Assembly: GCA_963788285.1 (NCBI GenBank)
Contig: CAWBGB010000007.1
Location: 1 to 64,000, forward strand
DNA: 64,000 nt
Reading direction: 5' to 3'
Origin: Alicyclobacillus_A sp963788285
GTDB lineage: Bacteria; Bacillota; Bacilli; Alicyclobacillales; Alicyclobacillaceae
Translations under genes and position numbers: made by a program
In this document: piece after piece, positions 26,263-35,168 of the stretch
Position numbering within the stretch: the first letter of the stretch is position 1
How the letters are laid out: the number at the start of each line of letters is the position of its first letter
The notes under the pieces: generated by a model
Told to the model about the DNA's origin: nothing
Seen by the model: the letters and a program-made list of their open reading frames with translations, nothing else
The model's database searches: none

Positions 26263-27741
26263 TTACAGATGATTATCAAAATCACATTCTTGCAAAGGAA
26301 CGATTTTTGTCTTTTTGACCAACTTATAGCCTAACCACAGCACGATGAACAATGGAATACCGATGTAAGTCGCGACGATCCCTGCCCAGTTAATCGTTCC
26401 TCCAGTGAAGCCACTATAATCCTGTCCAATGATGACAATGGCACATAACACGAAAGCGAAGATGGGACCAAACGGATACCATTTTGCTCGATAAACCAAT
26501 TGTTTTAAGTCCCTACCCTGTGCTACATACGCTTTTCTAAAGCGATAATGGCTGATGGCGATTCCCAACCATGCTATGAAGCCACTCAGTCCAGATGCGT
26601 TTACCATCCAAGTATACACGACCCCGTTACCATACAAGGAGGATAGAAATGCAACGAACCCTATAAGAATGTTTACGTACAGAGCATTCATTGGAATGCC
26701 ACGATCATTTACCTTCGCTAATAGACGAGGCGCCTTCCCGTTTTTTGCCAATGCCCACAACATGCGGGTCGAAGCGTAGACCGCTGAATTGCCGGCGGAA
26801 AGTACAGCAGTAAGAATAACAGCATTCATTACGGACGCAGCAAGTGCGAGTCCAGCTCGCTGAAATACAAGAGTAAACGGGCTGATGGCAACATTGTCAA
26901 CACTGGACTTCAATAAATTTGGGTCTGTATACGGAATCAACATTCCAATGATGAAAATGGTAAGGACGTAGAATATCAGTATGCGCCAAAATACTTGGTT
27001 AATGGCTTTGGGGACATTTTTTTCTGGGTTTTCGCTCTCACCCGCGGCAAGTCCAACCACTTCAGTGCCTTGGAACGCAAAACCAGCTACCAAGACGGTA
27101 TTAAAAATGGCAAGGACACCACCGTGAAAAGGTGTTCCTCCAAGTGTGAATGTATGAAAGCCTACTGGGTGACCATTGAAAATTCCAACAATCATCAATA
27201 CACCAATGACGAGAAACGCTAAAATGGTAACAACTTTAATACCGGCAAACCAGTACTCGCCTTCTCCATAACCCTTTACAGATACAACATTGAGTAAAAA
27301 CAACAAGGCTAAAAAAATTGCGCTCCACAGAACTGAAGAGCTGTGGGGAAACCAATACTTGATGACCAGTGATCCAGCCGACAACTCAGCCGGGATAGTG
27401 ATTGCCCAAGTGTACCAATAGTTCCAACCTAAGGCAAAGCCTAAAGCAGGGTCGACAAATCTCGAGGCATACGTCTCGAATGAGCCTGATACGGGAAGAA
27501 AGGTCGCCATTTCACCAAGGCTAGTCATGACGAAATACACCATGACTCCCACTACGATGTAAGCGAGTAATGCACCTCCGGGCCCAGCTGTACTTATGGA
27601 AGACCCACTCGCCACAAATAGTCCTGTTCCGATGGCACCACCAATGGCAATCATGGATAGATGTCTAGATCTCAAGCCTCGGCGCAATTGTTCAGTACTT
27701 CTGTTGGTCGTTTCCGAAGCCTGACTATTTTGTTCCATCAT
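26263..27741 (-). CDS. lysP: Lysine permease (AAT/APC family, LysP-like)
   Basis: 492 residues, 12 spans. The amino acid transporter signature is at the start of TM1: SMIAIGGAIGTGLFVASG (about 29-46). GEMATFLPVSGSFETYASRF and FAFQGTEVVGLAAGESENP are typical of AAT-family permeases including LysP. RRGLRSRHLSM precedes TM1. The start ATG at 27741 follows AGGAGGCAGTACTAG. A lysine riboswitch in the leader makes lysine the likely substrate and explains control: import is shut down when intracellular lysine is high. Confidence 0.93.
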   Translation of the reverse strand: MMEQNSQASETTNRSTEQLRRGLRSRHLSMIAIGGAIGTGLFVASGSSISTAGPGGALLAYIVVGVMVYFVMTSLGEMATFLPVSGSFETYASRFVDPALGFALGWNYWYTWAITIPAELSAGSLVIKYWFPHSSSVLWSAIFLALLFLLNVVSVKGYGEGEYWFAGIKVVTILAFLVIGVLMIVGIFNGHPVGFHTFTLGGTPFHGGVLAIFNTVLVAGFAFQGTEVVGLAAGESENPEKNVPKAINQVFWRILIFYVLTIFIIGMLIPYTDPNLLKSSVDNVAISPFTLVFQRAGLALAASVMNAVILTAVLSAGNSAVYASTRMLWALAKNGKAPRLLAKVNDRGIPMNALYVNILIGFVAFLSSLYGNGVVYTWMVNASGLSGFIAWLGIAISHYRFRKAYVAQGRDLKQLVYRAKWYPFGPIFAFVLCAIVIIGQDYSGFTGGTINWAGIVATYIGIPLFIVLWLGYKLVKKTKIVPLQECDFDNHL

Positions 27742-27807
27742 CTAGTACTGCCTCCTAATCGGTTTCATTTCGCCGATAAGTGAGATCCTTAGGATGAGCG
27801 CAAGAAA

Positions 27808-28037
27808 GCCTTGAGCATGTCACTCAAGGCCAGCAAGACCCACGTTTTTAAAACGAGTGTCGTTGCAAAGAATGATAGCTCTCCACAAACCATTGTGGCA
27901 GTGTTGCACATATTCTGTACAACCCCAGCTGTACCGTGTTAAAGCGTACACGATACGCTTCGGCAGCATTTCCTTTCCTGTCACTTCATCGCCGCTTTCA
28001 CTCTGTGACAGTACTCTTAAAGGCTGCGCCTCTATCC
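27808..28037 (-). promoter_or_regulatory. Lysine riboswitch (L box) with terminator
   Basis: On the minus strand the leader contains conserved L-box blocks in order: ATAGAGGCGCAGCC, TTAAGAGTA, GAGTGAAAG, GGCGATGAAGTGACAGGAAA, TGCTGCCGAAGC, TTAACACGGTACAGCTGGGG, and the closing GAGAGCTATC (27874-27883), which pairs with GGATAG at the other end. A terminator follows: GCCTTGAG/CTCAAGGC (27808-27830) then TTTCTTG. Bound lysine should favour termination ahead of lysP. Confidence 0.93.
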
Positions 28038-28170
28038 TAATTATTCACTTATACTTCGATAGTATTACTGAGATATGCGGTGTGCGTCAATGTTAAATGT
28101 TTCTTGCGGTGTTCAACCAATTGCCTAATACATACAACAATAACAGTGTTACACGATTGGGCCACCATAT

Positions 28171-28209
28171 GAAATCAGGCCTACCCTTTCTTCGGGTAGA
28201 CCTGATTTC
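28171..28209 (-). terminator. Terminator of the aminotransferase gene
   Basis: GAAATCAGG-CTACCC and GGGTAG-CCTGATTTC form a long stem with a short loop. It lies just past the stop of the minus-strand aminotransferase, but its T-run is weak on that strand. It also lies upstream of the lysP leader. Confidence 0.65.
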
Positions 28210-28219
28210 AATCTCTTCT

Positions 28220-29587
28220 TTATGAGTGAATGGAATGTCCCTTAAGGGCCGCTGCAAACGCTTCATCCATGACGTCCAGCGCTTCTTCTAACTGATCATC
28301 CGTAATCACAAGCGGGCAAAGCGTGCGAATGACATTTCCGTACAGACCCGCACTCAGAACGATGACGCCTCGCTGATAGCATTCTTGAACAATGTGACTT
28401 GTCAACGCTTTATCCGGTTCTTTTGTTTCGGGATCTTTTACGATTTCGATGGCACACATCGCGCCAAGTCCCCGTACGTCACCGATGCAGGAATAGGTAT
28501 CTTGCAACCTTCTGAAATGGGACAGAATCTTCTCGCCAATAACGTTCGCTCGGTCAGGCAGCCGTTCCTCTTCCATCATCCGAATGACTTCTAATGCCGC
28601 AACGCACCCCAGTGGGCTGCCGCCGTATGTGCCACCGATTTCTCCAGGTGCTGCGGCATCCATGATTTCAGCTCGGCCTGTCACTGCACTGATGGGCAGT
28701 CCAGCGGCAATCGATTTGGACATGGTCATCAGATCTGGAACCACGCCGTAGTGTTCCATCGCGAACATCTTCCCAGTACGGCCGAAGCCGGTTTGCACTT
28801 CATCCGCAATGAAGAGAATCCCGTGTTTTTCGCAAATGGTCTTGACGCCCTGCACAAACGTCTTCGAAGGGACGACAAATCCGCCCTCGCCTTGTACAGG
28901 CTCCATAATGACGGCCGCTACTTCATCTGCCGGGACTTCTGCAAGGAAGAAATCCTCGAATTGCTGCAGAATGTATTGATCCATTTGTTCCTCTGTCCAA
29001 CCCTGCGGCGCACGATAGTAATACGGGTAACGCATCTTATACGTATCCGGCGCAAATGGGCCAAATTCAAATTTGTAAGGCCTCACCTTACTGGTCAGGG
29101 ACATCGTTAACAAAGTCCGTCCATGGAATCCTCTATCAAAGGAAATGATGGCTTTCCTCTTTGTGTATTTGCGGGCAATCTTAATTGCGTTTTCAACCGC
29201 TTCCGCTCCGCTGTTCAAGAAAAATGTTTTCTTTTCGTGTGTACCCGGTGTAATTTGGTTGAGCTTTTCCGCCAATCGAATGTACGGCTCATACATCATG
29301 ACATTAAATCCGGGATGAATGTAGTTCTCGAGTTGCGTTTTTAACGCTTCAACCACTTTCGGCGGGCAATGTCCAGCGTTTAATGTACCAATGGCTCCGG
29401 CAAAATCAATAAACGTGTTATCATCTACGTCCGTTAAAAGCGCGCCACTGCCTTTTTTCGCAAAAGATGGGACCGTATTGGACACACCTCGTGGAACATG
29501 GTGTTTTCGCAACTCGAGCAATTCTTGGGCCTTAGGACCAGGAACAGGTGTATTCAAGCGAATCCATTTTCTTTGTACGGTTTGCAT
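28220..29587 (-). CDS. gabT: Class III aminotransferase (4-aminobutyrate aminotransferase type)
   Basis: 455 residues. PLP-enzyme landmarks: NSGAEAVENAIKIAR (about 126-140), FHGRTLLTMSLT, EPVQGEGGFVVPS, the Asp of ADEVQTGFGRTGK that binds the pyridine nitrogen, and the Schiff-base Lys in MSKSIAAGLPISAV. It moves an amino group from an omega-amino acid such as GABA or 5-aminovalerate to 2-oxoglutarate. A dead aldehyde dehydrogenase lies directly upstream on the same strand, the gene that would oxidise the semialdehyde. The neighbouring lysine permease makes 5-aminovalerate an alternative substrate; sequence does not decide. Confidence 0.88.
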   Translation of the reverse strand: MQTVQRKWIRLNTPVPGPKAQELLELRKHHVPRGVSNTVPSFAKKGSGALLTDVDDNTFIDFAGAIGTLNAGHCPPKVVEALKTQLENYIHPGFNVMMYEPYIRLAEKLNQITPGTHEKKTFFLNSGAEAVENAIKIARKYTKRKAIISFDRGFHGRTLLTMSLTSKVRPYKFEFGPFAPDTYKMRYPYYYRAPQGWTEEQMDQYILQQFEDFFLAEVPADEVAAVIMEPVQGEGGFVVPSKTFVQGVKTICEKHGILFIADEVQTGFGRTGKMFAMEHYGVVPDLMTMSKSIAAGLPISAVTGRAEIMDAAAPGEIGGTYGGSPLGCVAALEVIRMMEEERLPDRANVIGEKILSHFRRLQDTYSCIGDVRGLGAMCAIEIVKDPETKEPDKALTSHIVQECYQRGVIVLSAGLYGNVIRTLCPLVITDDQLEEALDVMDEAFAAALKGHSIHS

Positions 29588-29603
29588 CCGATGCTCCTCC
29601 TCA

Positions 29604-30138
29604 TTACACCAGTTGTGTATCTCGAAACCACCCGACTTTTGCTACAGTCCAATAGAGGTTCGTGTGCTTTACCTGTGAAAACGCTGCGAGGCCGTAAATA
29701 CCAAGTTCGCGTCCGATTCCGCTTCGTTTGCCCGCCCCAAGCGGCATCGATATGCGGCGTGTGATGACCATTGATCCATACCGTAGCCGCTCGTTCGTTC
29801 TTCGCGACTCGTTCGGCGCGTTGGATATCTGCACTCAGAACACCGGCTGCCAATCCATATACTGTCCCATTCGCCAACCTCTTCTTCACTCGAAAAGACC
29901 GGTCACAACATAACCAAACATTTCCTCCCGTACAATTCTTATATCATGGCGAACGTTCGTGAATACAGCCGGAGATAGATACAATTCACCGAGTGCGTGT
30001 AGTCTTTCGCCTCCGCAGAACAGTGTGGCACCTTCCTCAATTCCGATATTAGTGTAATTCAGAACCTTATTCAAATGCCGTTCACTGATGAGAGAACCAA
30101 TTCGTTGAGTGGATTTCAAATTCATACCAACTGAATAC
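29604..30138 (-). pseudogene. Decayed aldehyde dehydrogenase
   Basis: Three pieces of the C-terminal half of an ALDH-family protein in shifting frames. IGSLISERHLNKVLNYT with EEGATLFCGGERL and IVREEMFGYVV (about 29890-30110) is followed, after a stop and frame change, by ANGTVYGLAAGVLSADIQRA and RAATVWINGHHT (about 29750-29880), and then SGIGRELGIYGLAAFSQVKH in another frame. The N-terminal half with the NAD site and the catalytic Cys is gone. It lies upstream of gabT, so it was probably the succinate-semialdehyde or a related dehydrogenase of that operon. Confidence 0.8.
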
Positions 30139-30311
30139 CACGATTTGTCTCTCCACAAATGATAGCTCCTGGTAATTTCTAATAAATAGAAGAAATACGT
30201 ACGGAAAGCCGTACATCGACTCCCCATGCGTAATATCAGTGCTCATTCTACGGTTGAGGATGTAACGTAGCATTGCCTGTTTAACTCAAGAGTACGAATA
30301 TGCGTGGACGT

Positions 30312-30347
30312 AAAACGGGCCGAGGTACGATACCCCGACCCGTTTTT
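30312..30347 (-). terminator. Terminator of the glucosaminidase gene
   Basis: AACGGG-CGAGGTA and TACCCCG-CCCGTT form a long stem flanked by AAAA and TTTTT, so it may work in both directions. It lies about 20 bases past the glucosaminidase stop. Confidence 0.75.
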
Positions 30348-30367
30348 CTTCATTTGGTGTAGTTTAC

Positions 30368-32515
30368 CTACCACTGTGAAACGGCCTCGTCGTATGGTAC
30401 GAGTTCGTATTGTGATGTATTGATGGTTGCTGACGCCGGAACGACGACGTTGTCACTGCCGGTATACTTCTGATAGCTGTATTGAACCGTACTTGAGTTG
30501 GCACTGGAGGCGACAACGTAATCGCCGGCATGCAATGTACTCGAGATTTCAGCCTCTTTGGCATATGCTGAACTCCCTGGTGTAACACCTTTCGGAACAA
30601 CCCGATAGACATTGGTCAGGTGTACGTAACGGCCATCAATCCAGACACTGCCCTGTCCATTGACTTCTGGCACCTGGTAAAGGTCAACCACTTCGCCATC
30701 CACGAAACCAATCTTGATTGCACTGACAGAGAAGCTGCTCGGCAGTCCTTTGATCAGCGCATTCCACGTCGCTGAATCACAGACCCCATTTGCGGATAAG
30801 CCAGGAGTTGCAGCCTGGAATTTCTCGAGAGCCGACAATGTATTGGGACCAAAATCACCATCCGCTCCGCTGCTACCCACGGAATATCCGTTGAGAATCA
30901 ACAGCGTTTGCAGGGCTCTGACACCATCACCCTGTGCATTTTGTTGCAATTCGCCGGGATAGACAAGCAAGTTCAGTTGAGCACTCCCGCCGTACTGTCC
31001 TTCTGCACCGTTCGTTAGATAGATGGGTTCTCCTTCGTTCTTCACCATCGAGATGGTCGGTACGGGCGCAGTAGTGGCAAAGGTACTCAGGTGTTCATCA
31101 TCCATAAATTCATTGATCACTGCGGCAATCGTTGGTGACCAGTTATTATCCGTTGCATAGTGTTCGTTCATGCCATCCAGCGTGCCACCGGTGGTTGCAT
31201 CGTAGAATGGCCCAGACGGATCCAGATAGCTTATACGTACCATGTAAGCCTGGTAGTGAATCGCGTAATCCTCAGAGGGAAATGTCCCTGCGAGACTTGC
31301 CGGATTGGAGTCATAGGCTCCATAACCATAGATGTTGTTTTTGGCCAGTGCAATACTGCTGTTGCCACCCGCGGATTCTTCTACGGCATGGGCCATTAAG
31401 TATGTGGCGTTAACACCATAACCATTTTGCGCGTCAATCATGGAGGACCCAAGGCCGTACAGAGCGTATCCATGATTTTCTAACCAAGAGTCAATGGTGC
31501 TTGCACTTTCCGGCGCTTTGGATACCAATGGGGCAGTCCGATACGGATTTTCCCATTTTCCAGCATATGAACCGTTAAAGACAGGAACCCCGCTTGAATT
31601 CTTGTGGTCTGAAAGGACATAGTAGTTCACGTAATGTGGAGAATCCGATGTATTGGTTGCGAAATACAGTACGTTTGGCTTAGCGAAGGGGGGCACTGTA
31701 CTGCTCCGAAAGTAGTCCGTTCCATTCAAGTTCATGTACCAATTGCCATTGACCTCGTGAAAATATTGGCTCGGCATGTCCACAATGGTATTCGAGGCCA
31801 GATTGACGACAAATCCATCCGCCTTATGGCTTTCTGCCGTCGCTAAAGACGAATACTTTGTTCCAGTCAGGGTCCCGGACGTGCTACTGTAATAAGATTC
31901 GTAGGATACGGATCCAGTACTCGTCGTGATCCCAAACAGCGCATTCCAGGTCTGCGGACCAACTTGGCCATCCACTGTTAACCCTTTTTTCTGCTGAAAG
32001 GATTTTACTGCCGCCAGTGTCTTTGGACCAAAATCCCCGTCTGCCGTACCACAGTTGTAGCCCAAGTGATTCAACTGGTTCTGAATCTCCTTCACGGCAG
32101 TACCACTTGCGCCTTCTTGGATGACCATGCCTGGATACGCCGGCGCGGAATTGGACGAAGTGGATGTTGAACCGCTTGCGCTGGACGATGACGTCCCGAA
32201 CAGTTTCGACCAGGTCTGCGGACCAACCTGTCCGTCTACTGTAATCTTCATTGCCTTTTGGAATCTTTCAACAGCAGATTTGGTCTTTGGGCCAAAAACC
32301 CCGTCCACGGTGCCACAGCTGTAACCCAGTTTATTTAACTGCGTCTGAACGGCCTTCACTGCGGTACCGGTAGACCCTTCTTGAATGATTTGACCTGGAT
32401 ACTTCGGTGTCGATTGCGTTGCCGCTTGCACCGTTGTCGGAGAGGCAACGGTCACACCCAACGGACTCAGTAAGAAACTGGCGGTACACAACGCTACGAA
32501 TGATTTCCCTTTCAC
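30368..32515 (-). CDS. Secreted N-acetylglucosaminidase with three peptidoglycan-binding domains
   Basis: 715 residues from the second GTG (32515), which has AAGGAGAA at proper distance; the first GTG is too close. Signal peptide about 1-32. Two peptidoglycan-binding domains (about 40-108 and 128-195; DGVFGPKTKSAVERFQ and DGDFGPKTLAAVKSFQ), an unassigned region, a glucosaminidase (GH73-type) domain about 330-480 with catalytic Glu in MAHAVEESAGG (about E379) and NNIYGYGAYDS, then a third binding domain (DGDFGPNTLSALEKFQ). It cleaves peptidoglycan glycan strands outside the cell, as in wall turnover or cell separation. The C-terminal 140 residues are unrecognised. Confidence 0.88.
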   Translation of the reverse strand: MKGKSFVALCTASFLLSPLGVTVASPTTVQAATQSTPKYPGQIIQEGSTGTAVKAVQTQLNKLGYSCGTVDGVFGPKTKSAVERFQKAMKITVDGQVGPQTWSKLFGTSSSSASGSTSTSSNSAPAYPGMVIQEGASGTAVKEIQNQLNHLGYNCGTADGDFGPKTLAAVKSFQQKKGLTVDGQVGPQTWNALFGITTSTGSVSYESYYSSTSGTLTGTKYSSLATAESHKADGFVVNLASNTIVDMPSQYFHEVNGNWYMNLNGTDYFRSSTVPPFAKPNVLYFATNTSDSPHYVNYYVLSDHKNSSGVPVFNGSYAGKWENPYRTAPLVSKAPESASTIDSWLENHGYALYGLGSSMIDAQNGYGVNATYLMAHAVEESAGGNSSIALAKNNIYGYGAYDSNPASLAGTFPSEDYAIHYQAYMVRISYLDPSGPFYDATTGGTLDGMNEHYATDNNWSPTIAAVINEFMDDEHLSTFATTAPVPTISMVKNEGEPIYLTNGAEGQYGGSAQLNLLVYPGELQQNAQGDGVRALQTLLILNGYSVGSSGADGDFGPNTLSALEKFQAATPGLSANGVCDSATWNALIKGLPSSFSVSAIKIGFVDGEVVDLYQVPEVNGQGSVWIDGRYVHLTNVYRVVPKGVTPGSSAYAKEAEISSTLHAGDYVVASSANSSTVQYSYQKYTGSDNVVVPASATINTSQYELVPYDEAVSQW

Positions 32516-32704
32516 AACCACTTCTCCTTACGAACTAGACACAAAGGAATTGCCTAACATGATCGACGCGCTGCGCCAGCCCTTCCAGGAGGACATGCAC
32601 AACAATAGGTGTGGATAAATTAGGCATATTGCTCCATAATTCGACAAGAATTCTTGTTTTCCTATCAGACCAATGAAAAAACTTTAGAGAAGGGTGAAAT
32701 CCAA

Positions 32705-32956
32705 TCAGGAAGGAATGACCGGGAGAATCAGAGCCGACGGGTACCTGTCATGGTGATAGACGGTTTGCTTTGCGATTTGGAATCGGGTCGCCCACCCGAT
32801 GTGTTCTCCCGTATTGGGATTTCTATCGTATTTCGGAAAAGCGCTGGACGCGACATGCAACCGGATGTGGTGTCCGGGCAAAAACACGTACGCTGTACTC
32901 CAGAAATTGATGGTCAACTGGACGACCTCTCCCGGCGCTACGAATACCGCCTCTCC
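32705..32956 (-). pseudogene. C-terminal remnant of a CocE/NonD-type hydrolase
   Basis: On the minus strand FVAPGEVVQLTINFWSTAY, then FLPGHHIRLHVASSAFPKYD and RNPNTGEHIGWA, ending in SALILPVIPS, is the jelly-roll C-terminal domain of X-Pro dipeptidyl-peptidase / CocE acyl hydrolases. The catalytic alpha/beta-hydrolase domain is absent. It abuts, tail first, the AmiE-like pseudogene on the other strand near 32956, so a deletion or rearrangement joined them. Confidence 0.75.
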
Positions 32957-33611
32957 ACACGACATCCACGAAGCAGTACGTCGCGAACCGCTGGAATACC
33001 CGCCTGGAACCCAAGTGGTGTACAGCGACCCGGGATTTATTCTCCTCGGCGAAATTCTGCAAGTGGTGACCGGCATGCCTTTGCACGAGTTCGCGCAGAA
33101 ACATGTCTTCCAGCCCCTTGACCTGAAGACCACCGGGTACTTGCCCACCCGCTGAGTTCAAATCGTGGATTGCAGCGACAGAGGAAATGAACGGACATCC
33201 GGCGAAGGTAGACGATGTGCACGATGAGAACGTCGAAGCGCTTGAAGGCGTCGCGCAGGTCATGCCGGGCTGTTTGCCTCGATGTCAGACCTGATTCAAT
33301 ACGTTTCCATGTGGCTGAATTCAAAGGCGGACGTGTTATCCTCATCCGTTCGACGCGTGGCGGTACAGTGCCACACAGAGGGATTGAACGGACGGCGTGG
33401 CATCGGATGGGTTGTCGACATGATGCGAGACCACACCGGCGATTTGTAGCCGGAAACGACGCTCGGTCACACGGGGTTCACCGGAACGAGCCTCGCTTTT
33501 AATCCGGTTTCGAAACTGTGGATGATCATATTGATAAACGACGTCCACTACGGACGAGAAAAGAAACATGTTCGTTTGCGAGGGCTCCTGCACAGCAGTT
33601 TGACTGAATGA
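32957..33611 (+). pseudogene. Decayed class C beta-lactamase-like serine hydrolase (AmiE/YbbE type)
   Basis: The C-terminal two thirds of a penicillin-binding/beta-lactamase-fold hydrolase are readable with frame changes. YPPGTQVVYSDPGFILLGEI and MPLHEFAQKHVFQPLDLKTT (32985-33150) come first, then VHDENVEALEGVA (about 33215), GHAGLFASMSDLIQYVSMWL in another frame (about 33262-33320), and FTGTSLAFNPVSKLWMIIL to the stop at 33611. The SxxK active site is lost. It ends 29 bases before an amino-sugar kinase, an order reminiscent of muropeptide recycling loci. Confidence 0.78.
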
Positions 33612-33639
33612 TACGAACATGGAAAAGGGAGCGAAGCCA

Positions 33640-34608
33640 ATGCCAGTGTATTTGGGCGTAGACGCAGGAGGTACAAAGACGCAGACATTTCTAGTGGACA
33701 CCGAGGAGAAGCGCGCTATTTCGTTCGTTGGAGGATCAGCCAACCCGGGCACTGTGGGCTGGGCCACGGCCCGCGACACCGTTCTCCAACTGATCTCCCA
33801 GACCCTGCAGGAGGCTGGCGTATCTGCTAAACAGCTGACAGGGTTGTCCATCGGCATGGCCGGCATCGACCGACCGCAGCAAGTGGAGCGCATGACGCAG
33901 GAGCTGTCCTCCCACTTTCCGGCTGGATTGAATATGGAAGTGGTCAACGATGCACTTCCTGCCTTGACAGCCGGGACAAGAGGTGCGTCCGGGGTGGTAC
34001 TCATTGGCGGAACCGGATCTATCGCGGTTGGCGAAGACACTGAAGGGCATATTGTCCGGGCAGGAGGATTTGGAAACTTGATAGGCGACGAAGGCAGCGG
34101 TTTCGATATCGGCCGCCGCGGACTGATGGCCGCTGTGCAAGCTACGGAAGGGCGCGGGCCGCACACTAAACTATGGGAACGAGCTTCGGACTTCTTCCAG
34201 GTATCCCAACCTGGCGATATCATTCCGAAGATCTACGAATCCAGTAATCCTGTCGGCACAGTCGCCTCCTTCGCGCGCGAAGTCATTGCGCTCGGCGACT
34301 TCGACGAGGTAGCGTCCAACATTCTGTCCCAAGCCATCACAAGTTACGTACAATTGGTGGAATCCGTATTTTATCGCTTCCCAGGCCCGGCAGACAGTAA
34401 CGTCGTGTTGGCAGGTGGACTATTCACGAACGCAGCCATGCTGCGAGACGGCCTCATCGCGCGGTTACCACAGCGGCACTTTACACTGCTGGACTGCAGT
34501 GCAGCTGCAGGCGCCGCATTGCGGGCCATGCGAAACGCCAAGGACAGAAACAGCATGAGTGTGTGGGAAGAGGTCGTGCGCCAGTACAACAGTCCAGTTA
34601 AACCGTGA
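33640..34608 (+). CDS. BadF/BadG-type N-acetylglucosamine / N-acetylmuramate kinase
   Basis: 322 residues from the ATG at 33640 behind GGGAGCGAAGCCA. The actin-like ATPase fold is marked by YLGVDAGGTKTQTFLVD (phosphate 1), NDALPAL with the catalytic Asp, VVLIGGTGSIAVG (phosphate 2), GNLIGDEGSGFDIGRRG, and VVLAGGLFTNA (adenosine). The family phosphorylates GlcNAc, MurNAc or glucosamine in the cytoplasm. The upstream dead AmiE-like hydrolase suggests a wall-sugar recycling role as for clostridial MurK. Downstream, AGAGGGGGAGAATTCTTTG starts an 8-codon frame, apparently the beginning of a lost next gene. Confidence 0.85.
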   Translation: MPVYLGVDAGGTKTQTFLVDTEEKRAISFVGGSANPGTVGWATARDTVLQLISQTLQEAGVSAKQLTGLSIGMAGIDRPQQVERMTQELSSHFPAGLNMEVVNDALPALTAGTRGASGVVLIGGTGSIAVGEDTEGHIVRAGGFGNLIGDEGSGFDIGRRGLMAAVQATEGRGPHTKLWERASDFFQVSQPGDIIPKIYESSNPVGTVASFAREVIALGDFDEVASNILSQAITSYVQLVESVFYRFPGPADSNVVLAGGLFTNAAMLRDGLIARLPQRHFTLLDCSAAAGAALRAMRNAKDRNSMSVWEEVVRQYNSPVKP

Positions 34609-35168
34609 ACCGGTGAACAGAGTAGGAATCAATGGAACTATCAAGAGGGGGAGAATTCTTTGAACGGCAACTATATTGCAGCATGAAGTGAACTGGTATT
34701 TATAGAATAGAACGGAAACATTTATTTACCAACGCCGATATATTTCTCTATCATCCTGGGAACCTAAGGTTTTGCTTGCAGATAAAGCTTTTTTGCAAGA
34801 GGTTCCTCCTTTTGTCGTCTTTTACGCAAAAGGGTATTCAAAGAGTTATGAACAAAGTGAGACAATACGGCACAATTTGAGATCCAAAATCATAAGTACC
34901 GTTTTGGACACTTCATCTGAGTCTCCGGTACCTCAGCCTCTTGTCTTGCCCAGCTGTCGTTACGATGCTTTAGACCACGTCACCGTTGCTGAACGCCATA
35001 GCCATGGTCACTTACAGCCCACCTTTCCCCTCTAAATGTGACACGAGTTCATCGCCATTATTCCACATTCATCAACAAATATCGACGTATATCAATAAGC
35101 GAAGACAAAGACATTTCTGAGATCTATACTCAAACCCTAGAAAGAAAGCGTTTTCGAGGTGATGAGGG
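34609..35168. other. Intergenic region with a lost gene start
   Basis: After the kinase, a good ribosome site precedes TTG at 34661 but the frame ends after eight codons (MNGNYIAA). The rest has no supportable gene. The last 60 bases hold the CoA-transferase promoter region and its site GAGGTGATGAGGG. Confidence 0.4.

Noticed and set aside
27860..28040. T-box leader before the amino acid permease
   Set aside because: No T-box antiterminator sequence (TGGNACCGCG); the conserved blocks are those of the lysine riboswitch.
33342..34223. Minus-strand open frame opposite the amino-sugar kinase
   Set aside because: Pro/Ser-rich antisense translation; the plus-strand kinase has all catalytic motifs.
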